A DNA stretch of 64,000 nt from Pyxicephalus adspersus. Taxonomy: Eukaryota > Chordata > Amphibia > Anura > Pyxicephalidae. A program made the translations under genes and the position numbers. This document shows, in pieces, positions 25,420 through 38,365 of the stretch. The stretch spans positions 50,125,098 to 50,189,097 of the forward strand of contig NC_092859.1 in the NCBI RefSeq assembly GCF_032062135.1, in the 5' to 3' direction. Numbering within the stretch: position 1 is the first letter of the stretch; each line of letters begins with the position of its first letter. The notes below the pieces were generated by a model. The model worked only from the letters and a program-made list of their open reading frames with translations, was not told where the DNA came from and searched no databases.

Positions 25420-26632
25420 AAAGTATAGTGATATACTTGGTACTAATTGGTAGAATATCAATTAGATGAAACTTTGTATTTCATTTAGTGCCATTAACCC
25501 TCCCTGCTTAACAACCTTGATGATAAAAAAAAGGCTAATTTACTAAAAATGTTGGGAATCTCCATTCAAAACATTGAATATTTACTTTATTGACCCAATC
25601 ATGTATCAAAGGAAATTGCCATCCACATATTAATTTATGTGCAGATGAACTAAGGTAACAGAAAGGTGTTTTTGCATGAATAAATTACTGAGGCATATAT
25701 AAACAAAATTTATTTGTGAAGATACTCTTAATTACTCTTAGGGCCCATACATTTTATTTTACATAGGTTAAATTACTGGAATAATAAATGAATATTCACC
25801 AAAGAAAATGAAAATCTGCTGTTCTAAGTGAAGGTTCATTCTGCTATGTAAATATGGTGAAGCTGTGCTGCCATATTGCAGAGACTTTGTCACTAAAATT
25901 AAACTACCAAATAAAGGGCTTTCCTGGAAAGAAGATTTTAACATGACTGTAAACGTGTTTCCCTTAAAAAATCTTAGCGTTCAGAATTTAATGCACTTCA
26001 TTCAATATATACAGCACAGTGTGTGTCTGATTCAGACATTCAAACTCAATATATGTGTAATCAGTTTGTTTTAACTATTTGCTGAATGAATTAAAACATT
26101 ACTTGGCCCTTACTTGGCCCTTACAGGTATCCACCTGAATTAAAGTACTTAAAGAGGGATTACTCTGTGATATATATATAATAAAAAAAAGCAAAACCAC
26201 TGGATTTGTTTTCAGTCTTTTCAATCAAGTAGCTAACTTTTAAGACTTTTTCACAGAAGAAGCCCTTTTGGACCTAAAAGCATAAAAATCTTTTTGACAA
26301 GGGTAAAGTTGCGGGATCTTGAAATAGAGCAATATGTTTTTAGTTTACTTTTAATATTTAGATGTATACACATTGGATTGTTGGGTGGGTTCCCAATGCC
26401 TTCCGATGTAATTGAACCAAAAGGAAGTATTATGTGTTCGGATCAACTGAAAATAACTTTTTCTTAAAAATTTGAATATGCAAAAAATTTCAAAAAGTCC
26501 TTTTCAAAATATTTTTCTCATTTCCCATTTTATGTTTACTTTAGTTGGTACAAACTGTTCTTTTTGATATTACTAGATTTATACGTAAGAAATTGTTAGG
26601 AAAATGGTAAGGAATAATCTCTTCTTAAAGGT
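25420..26632. other. Intergenic, no gene seen
   Basis: AT-rich sequence with a short tandem CTTGGCCCTTA duplication near 26101-26124. No coding evidence. Confidence 0.5.
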
Positions 26633-27390
26633 TGTTAGGAGACGCTCTTTGGGCCGACCATCCCAGGCGGTGTCTCATTGCAGGAGACGCGCTCTGCCTA
26701 TTCCCTCCAGCAGCGTCACTCACGGCAGAAAATGAGTTCTAGGATTCCTTGTTTAGTGCCCTGTGATTGCAGCATCCTTGTCTCCCTTTAGCTGGGTTTT
26801 CCCTCTCGACATCCCCTGCACTGAGACTGCACAGCTGAAGGGGATTTGGAGCTGTGATGAATGAATGGTTCCTGAGCAATCTCATGCTGCCATTGGCTGC
26901 TGGGGCTTTATAGCCTCTCTGATCTCAGTCGTCGGGGCCTGTTGTAGCATTAGGCTAATCTGTGCTAGAGTGATTCTTTTGTTTTTTTCTGTTGCTGACC
27001 ATTGCCTGTTCCCTTACATTTTGCTTGTACTCAGCCTGGACTGACCTCTGCCTGTGACCTCGACTCTGCTTGTGCCCACTCCCTTGTACCTCGACTGATC
27101 TTCTGTGTTTGAATTTGGCATGTTTTTTGGCTTGCCTGGTAATTCTTGTACTGTTTATCTGTGGATTCCTGATCATCTGCTGGTCCATCCCCAGACACCA
27201 TCCTCTGAGCACTAAGTCCTGGGGTAAACTGAGTGCTAAGAGATGCAACCAGTCTCCGGAGGCTGAGCGGGGGCTGCTATAGGTGTTAGATTGGGGGACT
27301 GGTGAATAATGGTGCTGACCAGGGCCTTTAAAAGGTATACTCCACCCAAGCTCCGATACCAAGAACTACCCATTGGATTCCTTGTTCTGT
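26633..27390 (+). mobile_element. Solo-LTR-like block (probable retrotransposon remnant)
   Basis: GC-richer than its surroundings. It begins TGTTAGGAGACGC and contains CATTGGCTGCTGGGGCTTTATAG (26890-26913), an inverted CCAAT plus TATA-like arrangement typical of an LTR promoter. After it come pyrimidine-rich stretches with CTGACCTCTGCCTGTGACC. No internal retroviral frame or second LTR is present in the window. The right boundary is uncertain. The 135-residue minus-strand frame over this block is low-complexity and not a gene. Confidence 0.45.
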
Positions 27391-29900
27391 CTCATTTCAA
27401 AAGCTCTCCTTAGTTGATTCTTAATTGTGACAAAAAACAAATTTCTCAGGTTCCATATTTCAAACTCGTTAAGGGAGAAAATTTCTTCATTAAAGAAATC
27501 TTACAATTCGAATCTGAGCATTTTAAACCAGTGAATTACTAAAGCAGCATATGCCTCCACAAAACTGGAATATCCTTTGACCAGTAAAATACACCTATTG
27601 CCAAATATTCGGTTTAATTAGTGGATAATAAAAGAACTTGATTTACTTTTTCTTCAGCAAAAAGTCTTTTTTTTTTTTTTTGTTTTCCTAGAATTGAAAT
27701 ATGCCTATGCAAAATATAGTAGTATAAAATATTTGTTTATTTTAGATGAAGGCAGCTGACACCATATGTGGTTGACCTACCCAGTTTTTGTGTAAATATT
27801 AGATAAGCAAAATATACTGCCTGGCCAAAAAAAGCCTCTATGGGGACAACATTATGATCTGGGTTGTCTCAGTTGATCAGGTCTGGGTTCAGCAACATTA
27901 CATACACACAAAAAATTAGATCAGCTCACTACCTGAATATACTGAATATTTTACCATCAATACATTTTTATTCCCTGATGACATATTCTAGGATGACAAA
28001 GAGTCGTACATGGATCGTTGTAGACATTTTTACACATGGATTGGTTACCATATCTTAACTCCATTAGGAATATTTAAAGTGTGCTGGAGAAGACTTTATA
28101 CAGGACTTTTCCAGGCTGTGTAAAATATTGGTCTATCCCTAAACCATCCTAAAATCTGGTGAAACATAGTATCCTCACACACTCACTATCCACCAATATG
28201 TGAGCAGGCAGGATTTAGCAGAAATCTTGCTTGCATTAAAAAGCAGAAGCTAGATTGTATTGAATAGTGGGTTCCCAATGCCCTCTGATGCCAATAAACT
28301 AATTTGAACATACTATACTTTATTTTATCAGGTCCAGAGAATCACAATCTGCAATCCACTGTACCATCTGTTGTGAAAAAAAATGGAATCAGAAAGGAAA
28401 ATAATAAAGTCAGTAAGTGAGAAAGGGGTTCCTAACAGGACCAGCATTGGATCCAAAGGACCCCTTTAACAGCTCCCTAGTAAATGTTTTATTCACACAG
28501 TAGGTTGCCTATTCTATTTCCTTGCCCTGAGTAGGCCCAATGCAATTCAACTTTATGTTCTGACATTTATCTACTCATTACTTTTCGTACAACAACAGAT
28601 CTTATGCATAAGTTGTCTTACTAAAGAAAAAGTCTGTTTTTTTCTATACCTAAACAACCAATCAGCTTTATCCTTCCTGTTTCTAGGACACATTTAAACA
28701 GAAAGAAGATAAGCTAATTAGTAGTTAGGAGAAGAGACTTAGTCAGATAAAAGACTGAATATGTTTTATTTAAAAAATGAAAACCTCCCCACTTTCAGGG
28801 CGCTAGTAGATTAAATGGATAAAACTAAATCCAAATATTCATCCTAGTTAAAGCTTTCAAGAGGACAGCATGAAACATCCTCTAAAATAACATTCATAAA
28901 TTTTGTGCATTAATTGCAGGCTTTAAGGTCTCATCCACTCATCAGATGAAAAAAAAAGGACAAATATATAAACATGGATGCTATAAAATAAACAGTGTTC
29001 AGGCATAGATGACAATATTTGTTTTTATCACAAACTGACTCCTTTCAAGAAAGTGTGAAATAGAAGTAGCTTGTAAGACTCTTGTACTGTTCTTCTGATT
29101 AAGCTAAAAGTCTACATGAAACATCTAATAGTTAAACAAAATGAAGTCTGTATAACATGAAATGATGTATTGTGGATATTTGGATCAAGGTCTAGACTTA
29201 AGTAACTTCTTCATTAATATGAAAATCCTCAAGGCCCTCGTCTTTGGCAGAGTGTCTTTAGATATACAAAGTATTTTACAGGAATTGAATGTGCCTTGTC
29301 AGAGAGATATAGTCAGTACTGTGACTGTTATGAAATAGGAAAGTTTGTAAACCTTTCATGCAGTTAGATGAGCTCAGCCTGGATTTCCCATGGTCTTTAC
29401 ATTTAGGAAACACTTTTTTGTAACAAAAAAAAAGAGAACATATTAAAGGGCCACTAGTTATATGCAACTAGAATTATTATCAATATTTAAAGTAACATTT
29501 CAGTTGAATAGTAACATTTTTATGTGAAGGAGCAACATTTCAGAATGTTAAAATAAACTATATTTAAAGGTACAGTAATTGTACTTTTAGAGATTATTAT
29601 TAATATTATTTCCTCAGATTTCCTCAGCTCCTTTGTTGCATTAAATTCAGATATCATCATGATTTGCTGAAAATCACCTAATCCTCGTTTTTTTCTATTA
29701 AGGCTCAACTCTAAATTGAGGTTATGGACCTCTAAAATATAATGGATGGGCATGTGAGACATTTTTCAGCACATTGGATACAGTGATTAGGAATTGCTTG
29801 AACCATCAATGTAACGTTTATTTTCTGTATTTATAAAGTACTGTCACACTATGCAACAGAGAAAGTCAACCTTTGGTGTGGTCCCCAAAAGGGTCTTACA
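27391..29900. other. Intergenic, no gene seen
   Basis: AT-rich DNA with only short random frames; a poly-T run lies near 27667. Confidence 0.5.
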
Positions 29901-29904
29901 AAAA

Positions 29905-29992
29905 ATTCACAGGTTTGCTGGATCACCCAGGTTCTCCCATGATAGCCTACCTTCTCCAGTCTTGGAGAGCTTTTATACCTCAAGCACTCAGG
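29905..29992. mobile_element. Palindromic MITE family, terminal fragment
   Basis: AGGTTTGCTGGATCACCCAGG followed by CTTCTCCAGTCTTGGAGAGC is the right third of the family seen complete at 14167. Confidence 0.6.
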
Positions 29993-32150
29993 CCAAAGTG
30001 TATTGATGCAGAGTGGGTTTGTCATGTCAGCACTGCTGCCTGCATTACCCAGGACTACCCACCACTGGAAAAAATTAAAGAGAAAGATCTAGTTCTTTAT
30101 GTGACAAGCCATCAACGTTAGGAAAAGATATGTTAAAAAAAGCAGAAAATACTGCTAGGGTGCCCTAGCAGAAGCAAGATACCCAGAGTTGAGCTCTAAA
30201 ATAAGAATGCTGAGTATTTAAGAAAAATATGTTATTGAAGGTATGATAATGTCTAATAATGTGCAAACAATAAATGATTTTGTTCCCTTCATCATGATTA
30301 TGTACATCATGATAATATACTCTTTTATTAAATCCACCAATGTCAAGCGCATTCAAGGCATGAAGACAATGGTTTATCAAACAATGTGTGTCATCTAAAG
30401 CTTCACTTTAAAAAACTAATTATATGCAAGGTATTAAAATAGTTGTAATAAAAAGTTGTAACATTAATAAGTACAATAAATAGAATAAAACAAAATTACA
30501 TTGTAGGCATAAAGCATAAATGAACCGTTTTCCTTCCACTGCTTTTTTATGTAAGAAATGTTCAAGTCTCGCTATGTAGGGTGTATACATATTATGTGTT
30601 AACCCCTTATATGACAAGAGATCACTGATGCATGGATGTATTGGATGTACAGTCTAAATTTAGCAGTATTACCGTGGATTGGTTAACCATAAAGTTATAT
30701 ATTTTTGGTGAAATGTCTAATTAGATATACTGTGTACAGAAATGTTATTACAACACTGTAGTTAAACAAATGTGTTTCTTTCCCTATGTACAGCAGGTAG
30801 ACAGAAAAAGAAAGAAAGAAAAAGAAAACATCATAAAATGACCTTGTCATAGCTGGAAGGGCAATCACAAGATCAGAAAATTCTGGATTCAACTTACAGA
30901 CTGGTAGGGGCAGCAAAAGAGCAGTCCCAAAGCATTAAATGTATCCCCTAAATGTATACAGGATTTACAAGGATACATTTTTAGAATGGGTAAAATGAAG
31001 TCAGGTGCATCATGTTTTTCATGATTATTGTTTAAAATTTAAGAGCACTCCAGAAATCTAACCTAATTTGTAATGTTTGTCCTGTTAACATAACTTACTG
31101 AAAACTATTTACAAGACACAACCTATTTCAAGCAAAGTGAAATTGAAGCTAATTTATTAGTCTCGTTCACTTCAGTTATTCATTCCCGTAAAGAGAAAAA
31201 TTGTGTTCATTTATATATCCAGTAATTTGAAGATGGAATAAGTAAAAAGGAATTTAATTTACATAGATATTTGATATCCACAAAATGTATTGAGGGAAGA
31301 CTGTCAACTCCTTCAGTAAATCAGTTTTTTTTTTTAAATATGTATGGGCCTTCCGCAACACACCCATATTTAATAATCCCAATCAACTTCCTCCACCTTT
31401 GCAGTTGACCTAATATACCCAATACCTAATGTGACCTTCTTCCATTAGGCAGTGTTCTGGGTTAGCTGTAAATTGCTAGGCCTGGACACACATAATGGGG
31501 AGGTTATCAATAGCGGCAGGAACCATGTATTTTAATGGAAGCTGACACTGAGAAAGAAGTACCTTTCAGGTCAGTATCAGTGTGTCAAGTGTCCCATATA
31601 CAGACAGTGTTGCTTTGTATGACTGAGCAAAGTGACAGGAGTTTTTTAATAGTTATGTCCAACTTTTGTAAGATAGGAGGGCTAACAATATAAAAAGATA
31701 CCAGACTGTAAAGCAAGAATATTTCTCAGTCCGTCCACTTTTTTTTTAACTCATAAGAGGTCACACACAGAAGTAAAAAAGAACTCCTCTGAAAAGAACT
31801 TGCTGTGACTGATTGTAGCACCTACCTCAGATGGTAGCTCTTCATTGCCTCCCCAAATGCTGATAAACAAACCAATATGGCATATTGATCAAATAAAACA
31901 GAGGTAATACAAAAGGCGACATGGGTTTGTATGTATTCATACATACTTTTATCTGCAATTTTAGAATATTTGCATAGAAAATAAAATATATTTAAAAAAA
32001 TAACAAAACACATATTTTTTATTTAAATAAAAAGGCAACTGTATTACATGTCATATGCTTCCGTTAAGAACCTATGTTGTTTATATTTAGTTTAACTAAT
32101 ATGAACAATTTTCGGCCCATAAGGGTTTTATTTTCTAGTTTATATTATTC
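29993..32150. other. Intergenic, no gene seen
   Basis: AT-rich DNA with a purine microsatellite (AAAGAAAGAAAG) near 30805. No recognisable protein. Confidence 0.5.
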
Positions 32151-32154
32151 TCAG

Positions 32155-32297
32155 GGTCTATGTTGAATATAGATTGTTTTATATATATGGACCAATGGAG
32201 GTCAACACTGCTATGTTATGACTATGTTCTATGTATTTCGTTGTTCTGTTTGTTTTGTTTTTTGAAAACTCAATAAAACTGATTGAAACAAAAAAAT
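32155..32297 (+). repeat. Probable L1-type LINE 3' tail
   Basis: TTTGTTTTGTTTTTTGAAAA followed by CTCAATAAAACTGATTGAAAC and an A-run is the typical terminus of a 5'-truncated L1 copy. Nothing upstream is recognisably coding. Confidence 0.4.
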
Positions 32298-32537
32298 TGC
32301 AACTGTGTATGATAAACACAAGCTAAATTGTATTTGGTAAATGGGAAGGCTCATTTCCTAAAGTGAATTTTAATTTCAATTATCCAATCATATAAAAAGC
32401 AAAATACATTATCACTTTAAAATATCCAGTCATGTACAGATGAAATTGGAAAACAGGAATTTGAATTGAATATTCATCAAATTTCTTTAGTCAAGATTCT
32501 ATAGTCAATCACCCTCTTTATAGCTACTTTAAACTAA

Positions 32538-32868
32538 AGCTGCATACACACTTCCAATTTTTGTCGTTGGAAAGGATCTTTCGCGATCCTTTCCAACGAC
32601 AAGGGAGTGCACGATGCATGAACGGTGCTGTACATACAGCACCGTTCATGCTCTATGGAGAGGGGAGGGGGAGAGCGACGGAGCGGCACCCTGCTGCGCG
32701 CTCTCCCCTTCCCTTTCTTTAGGATCGGCTGTCGTCCATCGTCCCTGGATCCGGCAGGTCGGTCGCCCGGACGATGGACGACACCGACTGTACACACGGC
32801 AGATTTTCGCCCGATAATTGGCCGATGCCGATTATCGGGCGATAAAAATCTGACGTGTGTACGTAGCT
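32538..32868. mobile_element. Harbinger-like MITE (subfamily A), complete copy
   Basis: Termini AGCTGCATACACACT and ACGTGTGTACGTAGCT are inverted repeats flanked by TAA and TTA. Internally GTCGTTGGAAAGGATC pairs with GATCCTTTCCAACGAC, and CCGATAATTGGCCGATGCCG pairs within itself. GC-rich compared with its surroundings. The three open frames on it are repeat-derived. Confidence 0.8.
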
Positions 32869-33476
32869 TTAGAAGTCATAAACTGCTTTTAAGGCTTATG
32901 TACTATATAAGGTCAACAACAATCACTACAGAATAACATTGTTCATAAAAAGGAAAATCATTTCTTGGATGATGAAGAAGCCATTAAGTAATGTATATCT
33001 AAAGCCAAAACTTTTCTATTTTCTAATAAAGTGTTAGATGCCTAAAACCCCCATAAGATTGCATTGTCTTCTGTGTCCCCACTACAGAGATTTGCCATCT
33101 CCTATTTGTCTTGGTGACTTTTGTGGAGTCAGTCACTGGAAAAGGAAAATAAGTCCGCTAGGGACTTCTGTGCGGGGCTATCCTGAACTATGATTTTTTC
33201 CTGCATCCGTATGTGTCTGGATAGAACAGGATGTTATAAGAAAAGTCCTCAATAGGATACAGACAACAAAACACCTGACAGTTTTGAGCCACTTCCTTTA
33301 TTTATTCAAACTTATGTATGAAAAAAACTTATGCTGTTAGATATATTTACTCAGTACAGTACATATCTCCACTGATACTCATTTGGAATAGGATCAGGGC
33401 TATCACAGGACATTCATTCTTTTTATTCCAAAGACAGTAATATTGACCCTGACTTTTGGCTTATTGTCCTGCTTAA

Positions 33477-33963
33477 AGAAAAAATAAACTCAAAATCCCC
33501 CAAAATACAAAATAATACACTTACCTTCAATCCCGCAGGGCAGTCCGATCCATCTGGAGGTCTCTTCCATCGGGTCCCGCGTCGTCTCGGCATCCGTCTA
33601 TAAGCCAGTGCTCCAGGCCCCGCCATCTTCGCCTCCTCTTCCTGGTTCTTCTTCCTACGTCACCTGACCCAGGCACGAGATCTGGTGACGTAGGTTGGAA
33701 AAAAAAACATGCCGATCTCACTGTTCATGTGTGATGTGAGGTGCTCGGGCATGCGCAGAAGGAGCACCCAAAAGCCTCACGGGATGCGTGATGTAGGTAT
33801 CTTGGGAGTTCTTGCGCTACCATTCATTTAGAGGTTGGTGCTGCACCTTTTTTGCACTTAAGGATGTTGCACTTAAAAACAAAAAAAAAACAGGATTTTT
33901 ACTTCATATTAAAGGGCTATCTACCCTTTTTTATAAAGTGAAAATTCTGAGTTTAGGTACGCT
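33477..33963. mobile_element. TTAA-flanked nonautonomous element, reverse copy
   Basis: TTAA flanks (33473-33476, 33964-33967). CATGCGCAGAAGGAGCACCC, CACGGGATGCGTGATGTAGG and the end CTGAGTTTAGGTACGCT are the reverse complement of features in 11780-12329. GC-rich in the middle; frames here are not genes. Confidence 0.6.
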
Positions 33964-33969
33964 TTAAGG

Positions 33970-35455
33970 ACAATTCTAACCCAAGTTCAGATTTTGCAGG
34001 AGATTGAAGTATTTACTGTTTTATTTTGATTTACTTGTTTTTATGCTTTTGCAGCAGATCGCTCTATTTTGCTAAATATATTCCTGCTTTTTTTTAAGAC
34101 AATATCTTCTTTGCAGCTGAAAGGCATCCTTACGATATAATGTTACCACCACCTTACATCACTGTAGGTATAAGGATTTAGTAGATTTGTGACACATGGA
34201 CTGTTTTGAACTTTGGCCTAAAGCTCTGGCTTGGCACTTATCTGAGCAGAAAACCTTGTCCTTTACTTGACTCAAATTCTTCCTTTTGGCATCCAGATGT
34301 GATTTAATAACTCCTAAAATGGTTGACTGGTGCACCTTTACTCTGATCTCAGTTTGCAAAGTTCTGTAGCACCTTCCTTAGTCATTATGGGCATATATTA
34401 AAATGCTGATCAACTTTGCATACAGAGGTAATCAAAAATGTAAAAGATGTTTACATTATTTAAGTTTCTGTTTTTCTTTTCATAGGTGTTGATCAAGTCA
34501 GGAGAATCTAAATGATTCAATTTGTTTATTCATTTAAAACATTTGTATGTAGATATGTCTGGTCTGTGGAAAATTAATTCATTAATCCACACAGTGGAGA
34601 TTCATTAACTCCAAGATTCTTCTCAGAATGTAAAAATCAAATGCAAAAAAAGATACATTTAGAATTTGTCATTTTTATTGTGAATTGTTTCCCCCACCAC
34701 TTACCTCCATTTTCACAGTTACCACCTGAATAAATTATCCAAAATGAAAGGTATTTTAATAATTCAATTATGGAGGCCAGTTGTAGGGCAACATCATCAA
34801 ATTGCTTTTCTAAGATTTATAATCCCTTTATATAAATACTACATTTTTTTTATAATTTTTTTAACAAAGGTTTAAAAAAATGTTTCAGTGCTTTACAATT
34901 AAAACTAAAACAAAAACATTTTTAGCATAGAATTTGTTGATTTAGTAAAATGGAAACTCAACAATTATTAATTTTGCAAAGGGCCGTATGTGATCATTTT
35001 ATTGTGCTTAGAAGAATTTTGATGTTGATTAAATAAAGGAGCAGAGAATGTTCACATAGCAAAGTAAACTGTTTTGTTTTGGATAGCCCAAAAAACACAT
35101 CTTTACACATGATTCGATGAAGTGAGGGCATTTTTACTTAATTCCCCTTGCTAGATGGTTGTATTAAATATTCCTTAGGTAAATCAAACCTAAAAAGGTA
35201 AATATATATGAGTATTCTCTAAAATAAAAAAATACAGTTAATCAAGGTAAAATTAAGCCGTTGGGTTTTTTTTTATACATAATATTCTCTAGTTACAGGC
35301 ATTTAGTGTGCAAAGACAAATATATTAACCAGTTACATGACTGCTTATCTATTTTTGTTTAAAAGGTAGTAGGGGGCTGCCATTAGCCTGTTAAGCTACA
35401 AAAACTTAGCTTAGTTGATCATTTTAAATCTCTTATCCCCTTCTAGGATATTTGA
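33970..35455. other. Intergenic, no gene seen
   Basis: AT-rich sequence without recognisable genes or terminal repeats. Confidence 0.5.
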
Positions 35456-35459
35456 AGTC

Positions 35460-35870
35460 ATAAAGGATTTGTAAGAGTACATCTACAACTTTGGTAATTA
35501 GCAAATCCAAATTTTCCCACTTGTTTATGACTGACATTCAGATTAAAGTGTTATCCCTAAAAAAGTCACCTGCCTTGCCTTAACCCTATGCTGTGCGGAT
35601 CCTTCCAACAAATAGAATCATTAAAAAATAATATTAAGCTGCACCATTAAATATTGATTTGAATACAATGTCATTGTTGCTTATAAATCCACGCACCTCT
35701 GAGCCAGCTGTTAAGCATTCCCATTCAATGCAAGCCAGACAGGAAACTCATTTAGCTGTGAACATTAAAACAGTAGTATAGAATTAATTTATGAGCTTCT
35801 GCGCCATTCAGACAATCTGTTATATTGGTGTAATTTCAGAGTGCTCTAAAATTCTATCCATCCCTAACTA
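35460..35870. promoter_or_regulatory. Candidate conserved noncoding element
   Basis: A repeat-free stretch of balanced complexity with clustered homeodomain-like cores (AGAATTAATTTATGAGC, CATTAAAACAG) and E-box-like CAGCTG (35708-35713), standing out from AT-rich surroundings. It is about 3.5 kb upstream of the distal exon. The texture is like vertebrate enhancers but no alignment was possible. Confidence 0.22.
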
Positions 35871-36849
35871 TACCTTAACATAAAGTTTCATAAAAGATAC
35901 AATATATAAATAGGTACTGATGTATATATCATATTTGTATCATTATGTACCATGTTTATGAATCATGAAGCAGAAACATTCTTTTTTTTTACCTTTTGTG
36001 TTGCTGCTTGATATTTTCCATATTTGTGTTTGAGTTATGATAGGGGAAACGCGCGGTTTAGTTAAGTGCATTAAACTGTTGGAAATAATCTTTAGCAGAT
36101 CTGCATTAAATCCTTTACTTGAGGTCATCCATCTATACAAGTGTCTTACGGGGAGCGTTTAGAAGACAAGAGGCAGCTTATGGGTGCCAATAAGCAGCCC
36201 TGTACCAAAACTGCTTTCATCACAATTATTTTCTGTGTAGTATCCTTAATACAGATGTTGAAAAAATACTCCAAACTAACCATGTAGCAAAATTTATTTA
36301 TAAATACAAAATAACAACCCATAAACAACAATAACAACCTATTCAGGGAAAGCAACTGTTTATGCTGCCTAAATGTTTCCAACAATTATATACATGTGGA
36401 AAAAAACAGGACCATCTTTTCCTTCTCATGTCACAACTGTCAATAAAGGAGACAAGCATAGACACAACATGCCTGCCACTGACTCCTAGAATTAACAAAG
36501 GGAAGTCTGTGCTAACAGAAAAATAGAAGATGCTATTGCTCATCACCTTATAAAAATACTGGTTGCCTGGTGTTCATGCTGATTTAATACTTTTGGGTCA
36601 AAAAACAAGTGGGTATTGCATCAGTGCAAGAAGTTCCACTTTTTCAAATTAATAATGGGAGGCCACGTGTTTTATAAGTTTGGAGTTCTATAAGTTATGG
36701 ACAAAGCTAAGAAAAAAATGTTTTTGCTGTCAGGTTTAGGAGGTCAGCTAATGTGGATATTAGTTTCCCCTATGGCTTGTAAAAACAAAATAAGAGTATA
36801 AGGAGCTTATTTGAGAATTAATACCATATATCAATATATTCAAGGTCCT

Positions 36850-36945
36850 CTCCTTCTGTTTTATTGTCTGTATCTGTCTGTCATTTGCAACTCCTATTTA
36901 ATGTACAGCCCTGCATGATATGTTGGTGCTATATAAATACTAATA
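36850..36945. repeat. Interspersed repeat tail ('ttggtgctatataaatac')
   Basis: CTGTCTGTCATTTGCAACTCC, ATGTACAGCCCTGCATGATA and TGTTGGTGCTATATAAATAC are the reverse complement of the head of the 24622 and 60069 copies, followed by an ATAATT microsatellite. Confidence 0.6.
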
Positions 36946-37067
36946 ATTATAATTATAATATATTTATACAGAGAGAGAGGGACTGAAAATAAAATAGGAT
37001 TAGCAGAAAGTCAGTCATAAACCCATGTTTTGAGGTTTTGAGATAAAATAAATAAGCAAGTAAATAT

Positions 37068-37092
37068 TATATATATACACACACCCATATTT

Positions 37093-37149
<57 letters not shown>

Positions 37150-37152
37150 ACA
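37068..37152. repeat. (TA)n-rich tract
   Basis: Interrupted TA/TATAAA repeat, the first of a dense series running to 58 kb. Confidence 0.9.
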
Positions 37153-37564
37153 TATATAACATTATTAAATATTTACTTTGGAATATATACCTATATTGTA
37201 TTTTATAGTAATTTAGCAAAACAATATCCAGCTCAAAAAGATACACATGGTAGTTATATAGTGATAACATATATTTTTACTCTTGCAAATATTTGAACAG
37301 AATAGGTTCTTTTACAAGTATCTAAATAAATAATACACAGATATACCATTTTACTACAGATATAAAAAGCACAATGTATACAATGCAGGAGACAAATTTA
37401 TTCTACTTTGCAAATTCCTTTAAACAGTGAAGTGTTTGTTTTTGTGTCTCTCTTTATTAACTGGTATATGTATTTACATGAGTTATGTATTAGCATATTT
37501 GATGTATTATGAATTAGTTTCCATTTGACAGTTAAGAATGTAATATATATTTAAATATTTTATA

Positions 37565-37567
<3 letters not shown>

Positions 37568-37625
<58 letters not shown>

Positions 37626-37663
37626 TGTAAGGAATACAGAACAATTGCTACACTTGTTTTTAT

Positions 37664-37708
<45 letters not shown>

Positions 37709-37761
37709 TTGTATTGTACAACAATTTAGTTTTTACATTTTACTTTACTTTACTTTACTTT
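37568..37761. repeat. Two long (TA)n tracts and a (TTTAC)n tract
   Basis: About 55 bases of TA at 37568-37622, about 39 bases at 37667-37705, then ACTTT pentamers at 37735-37761. Confidence 0.95.
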
Positions 37762-38059
37762 AATTGATACACTTTTATGATTGTTATGACTTTTGTATTC
37801 CAGAAGACTGTAAGAGAACATCATCAGGTGGTGCACCTAATCTCCCCCTATTACAATGTACACCCCATTGGCCCAATTATATAATGAAGGAAAGGAAGAG
37901 ATCTCAGTGAGTGCCCTGTAACCTCCCCAGAGACTTTGCAGCCAGGGTCCACGCGAATCCCATCAAACCAGCCTAATTCTCTGCCTCTAAATACACCAAG
38001 CCCATTAGACCTTAATTTGCAGTCTCTTCTTGTATCCTGCAATTTAGTGATTTAATAAA

Positions 38060-38365
38060 AGGTATGGCTAACTTCACAAACGTGGAGATTAAGCCAGAGG
38101 ACACAAAGAAATCTAATACAAATCCCCAAAGCAACGTCCTGTTATGGGCTATCATATTATCAATATTATATTTGACTCCAGACAAAAACCTAAATTATTC
38201 AGATTAGGAAAGCTGCTGGACAACATGAAAAGCCTTCTCAAGGTGAAGTTTACATTAGCTTGATAAAAGAGTCATTTATCTTTCCTGATCATCAAAAGTT
38301 TAATATTTCCTTGGCAAGTGGATCTAATAGGAAGTGTTCATTTTATAGCTGCATCTGAAACTAGT
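38060..38365. promoter_or_regulatory. Candidate conserved noncoding element
   Basis: A repeat-free stretch with AACGTGGAGATTAAGCCAG, TTACATTAGCTTGATAAAAG and TTTATCTTTCCTGATC (GATA- and homeodomain-like sites). It lies about 1 kb upstream of the candidate distal promoter. Texture only. Confidence 0.2.

Noticed and set aside
26955..27362. 135-codon minus-strand frame
   Set aside because: It lies inside the solo-LTR-like block, with a low-complexity Lys/Gln/Arg-rich sequence and no retroviral motif.
32534..32936. Several overlapping frames on both strands near 32.6 kb
   Set aside because: They are translations of the GC-rich MITE at 32538-32868.
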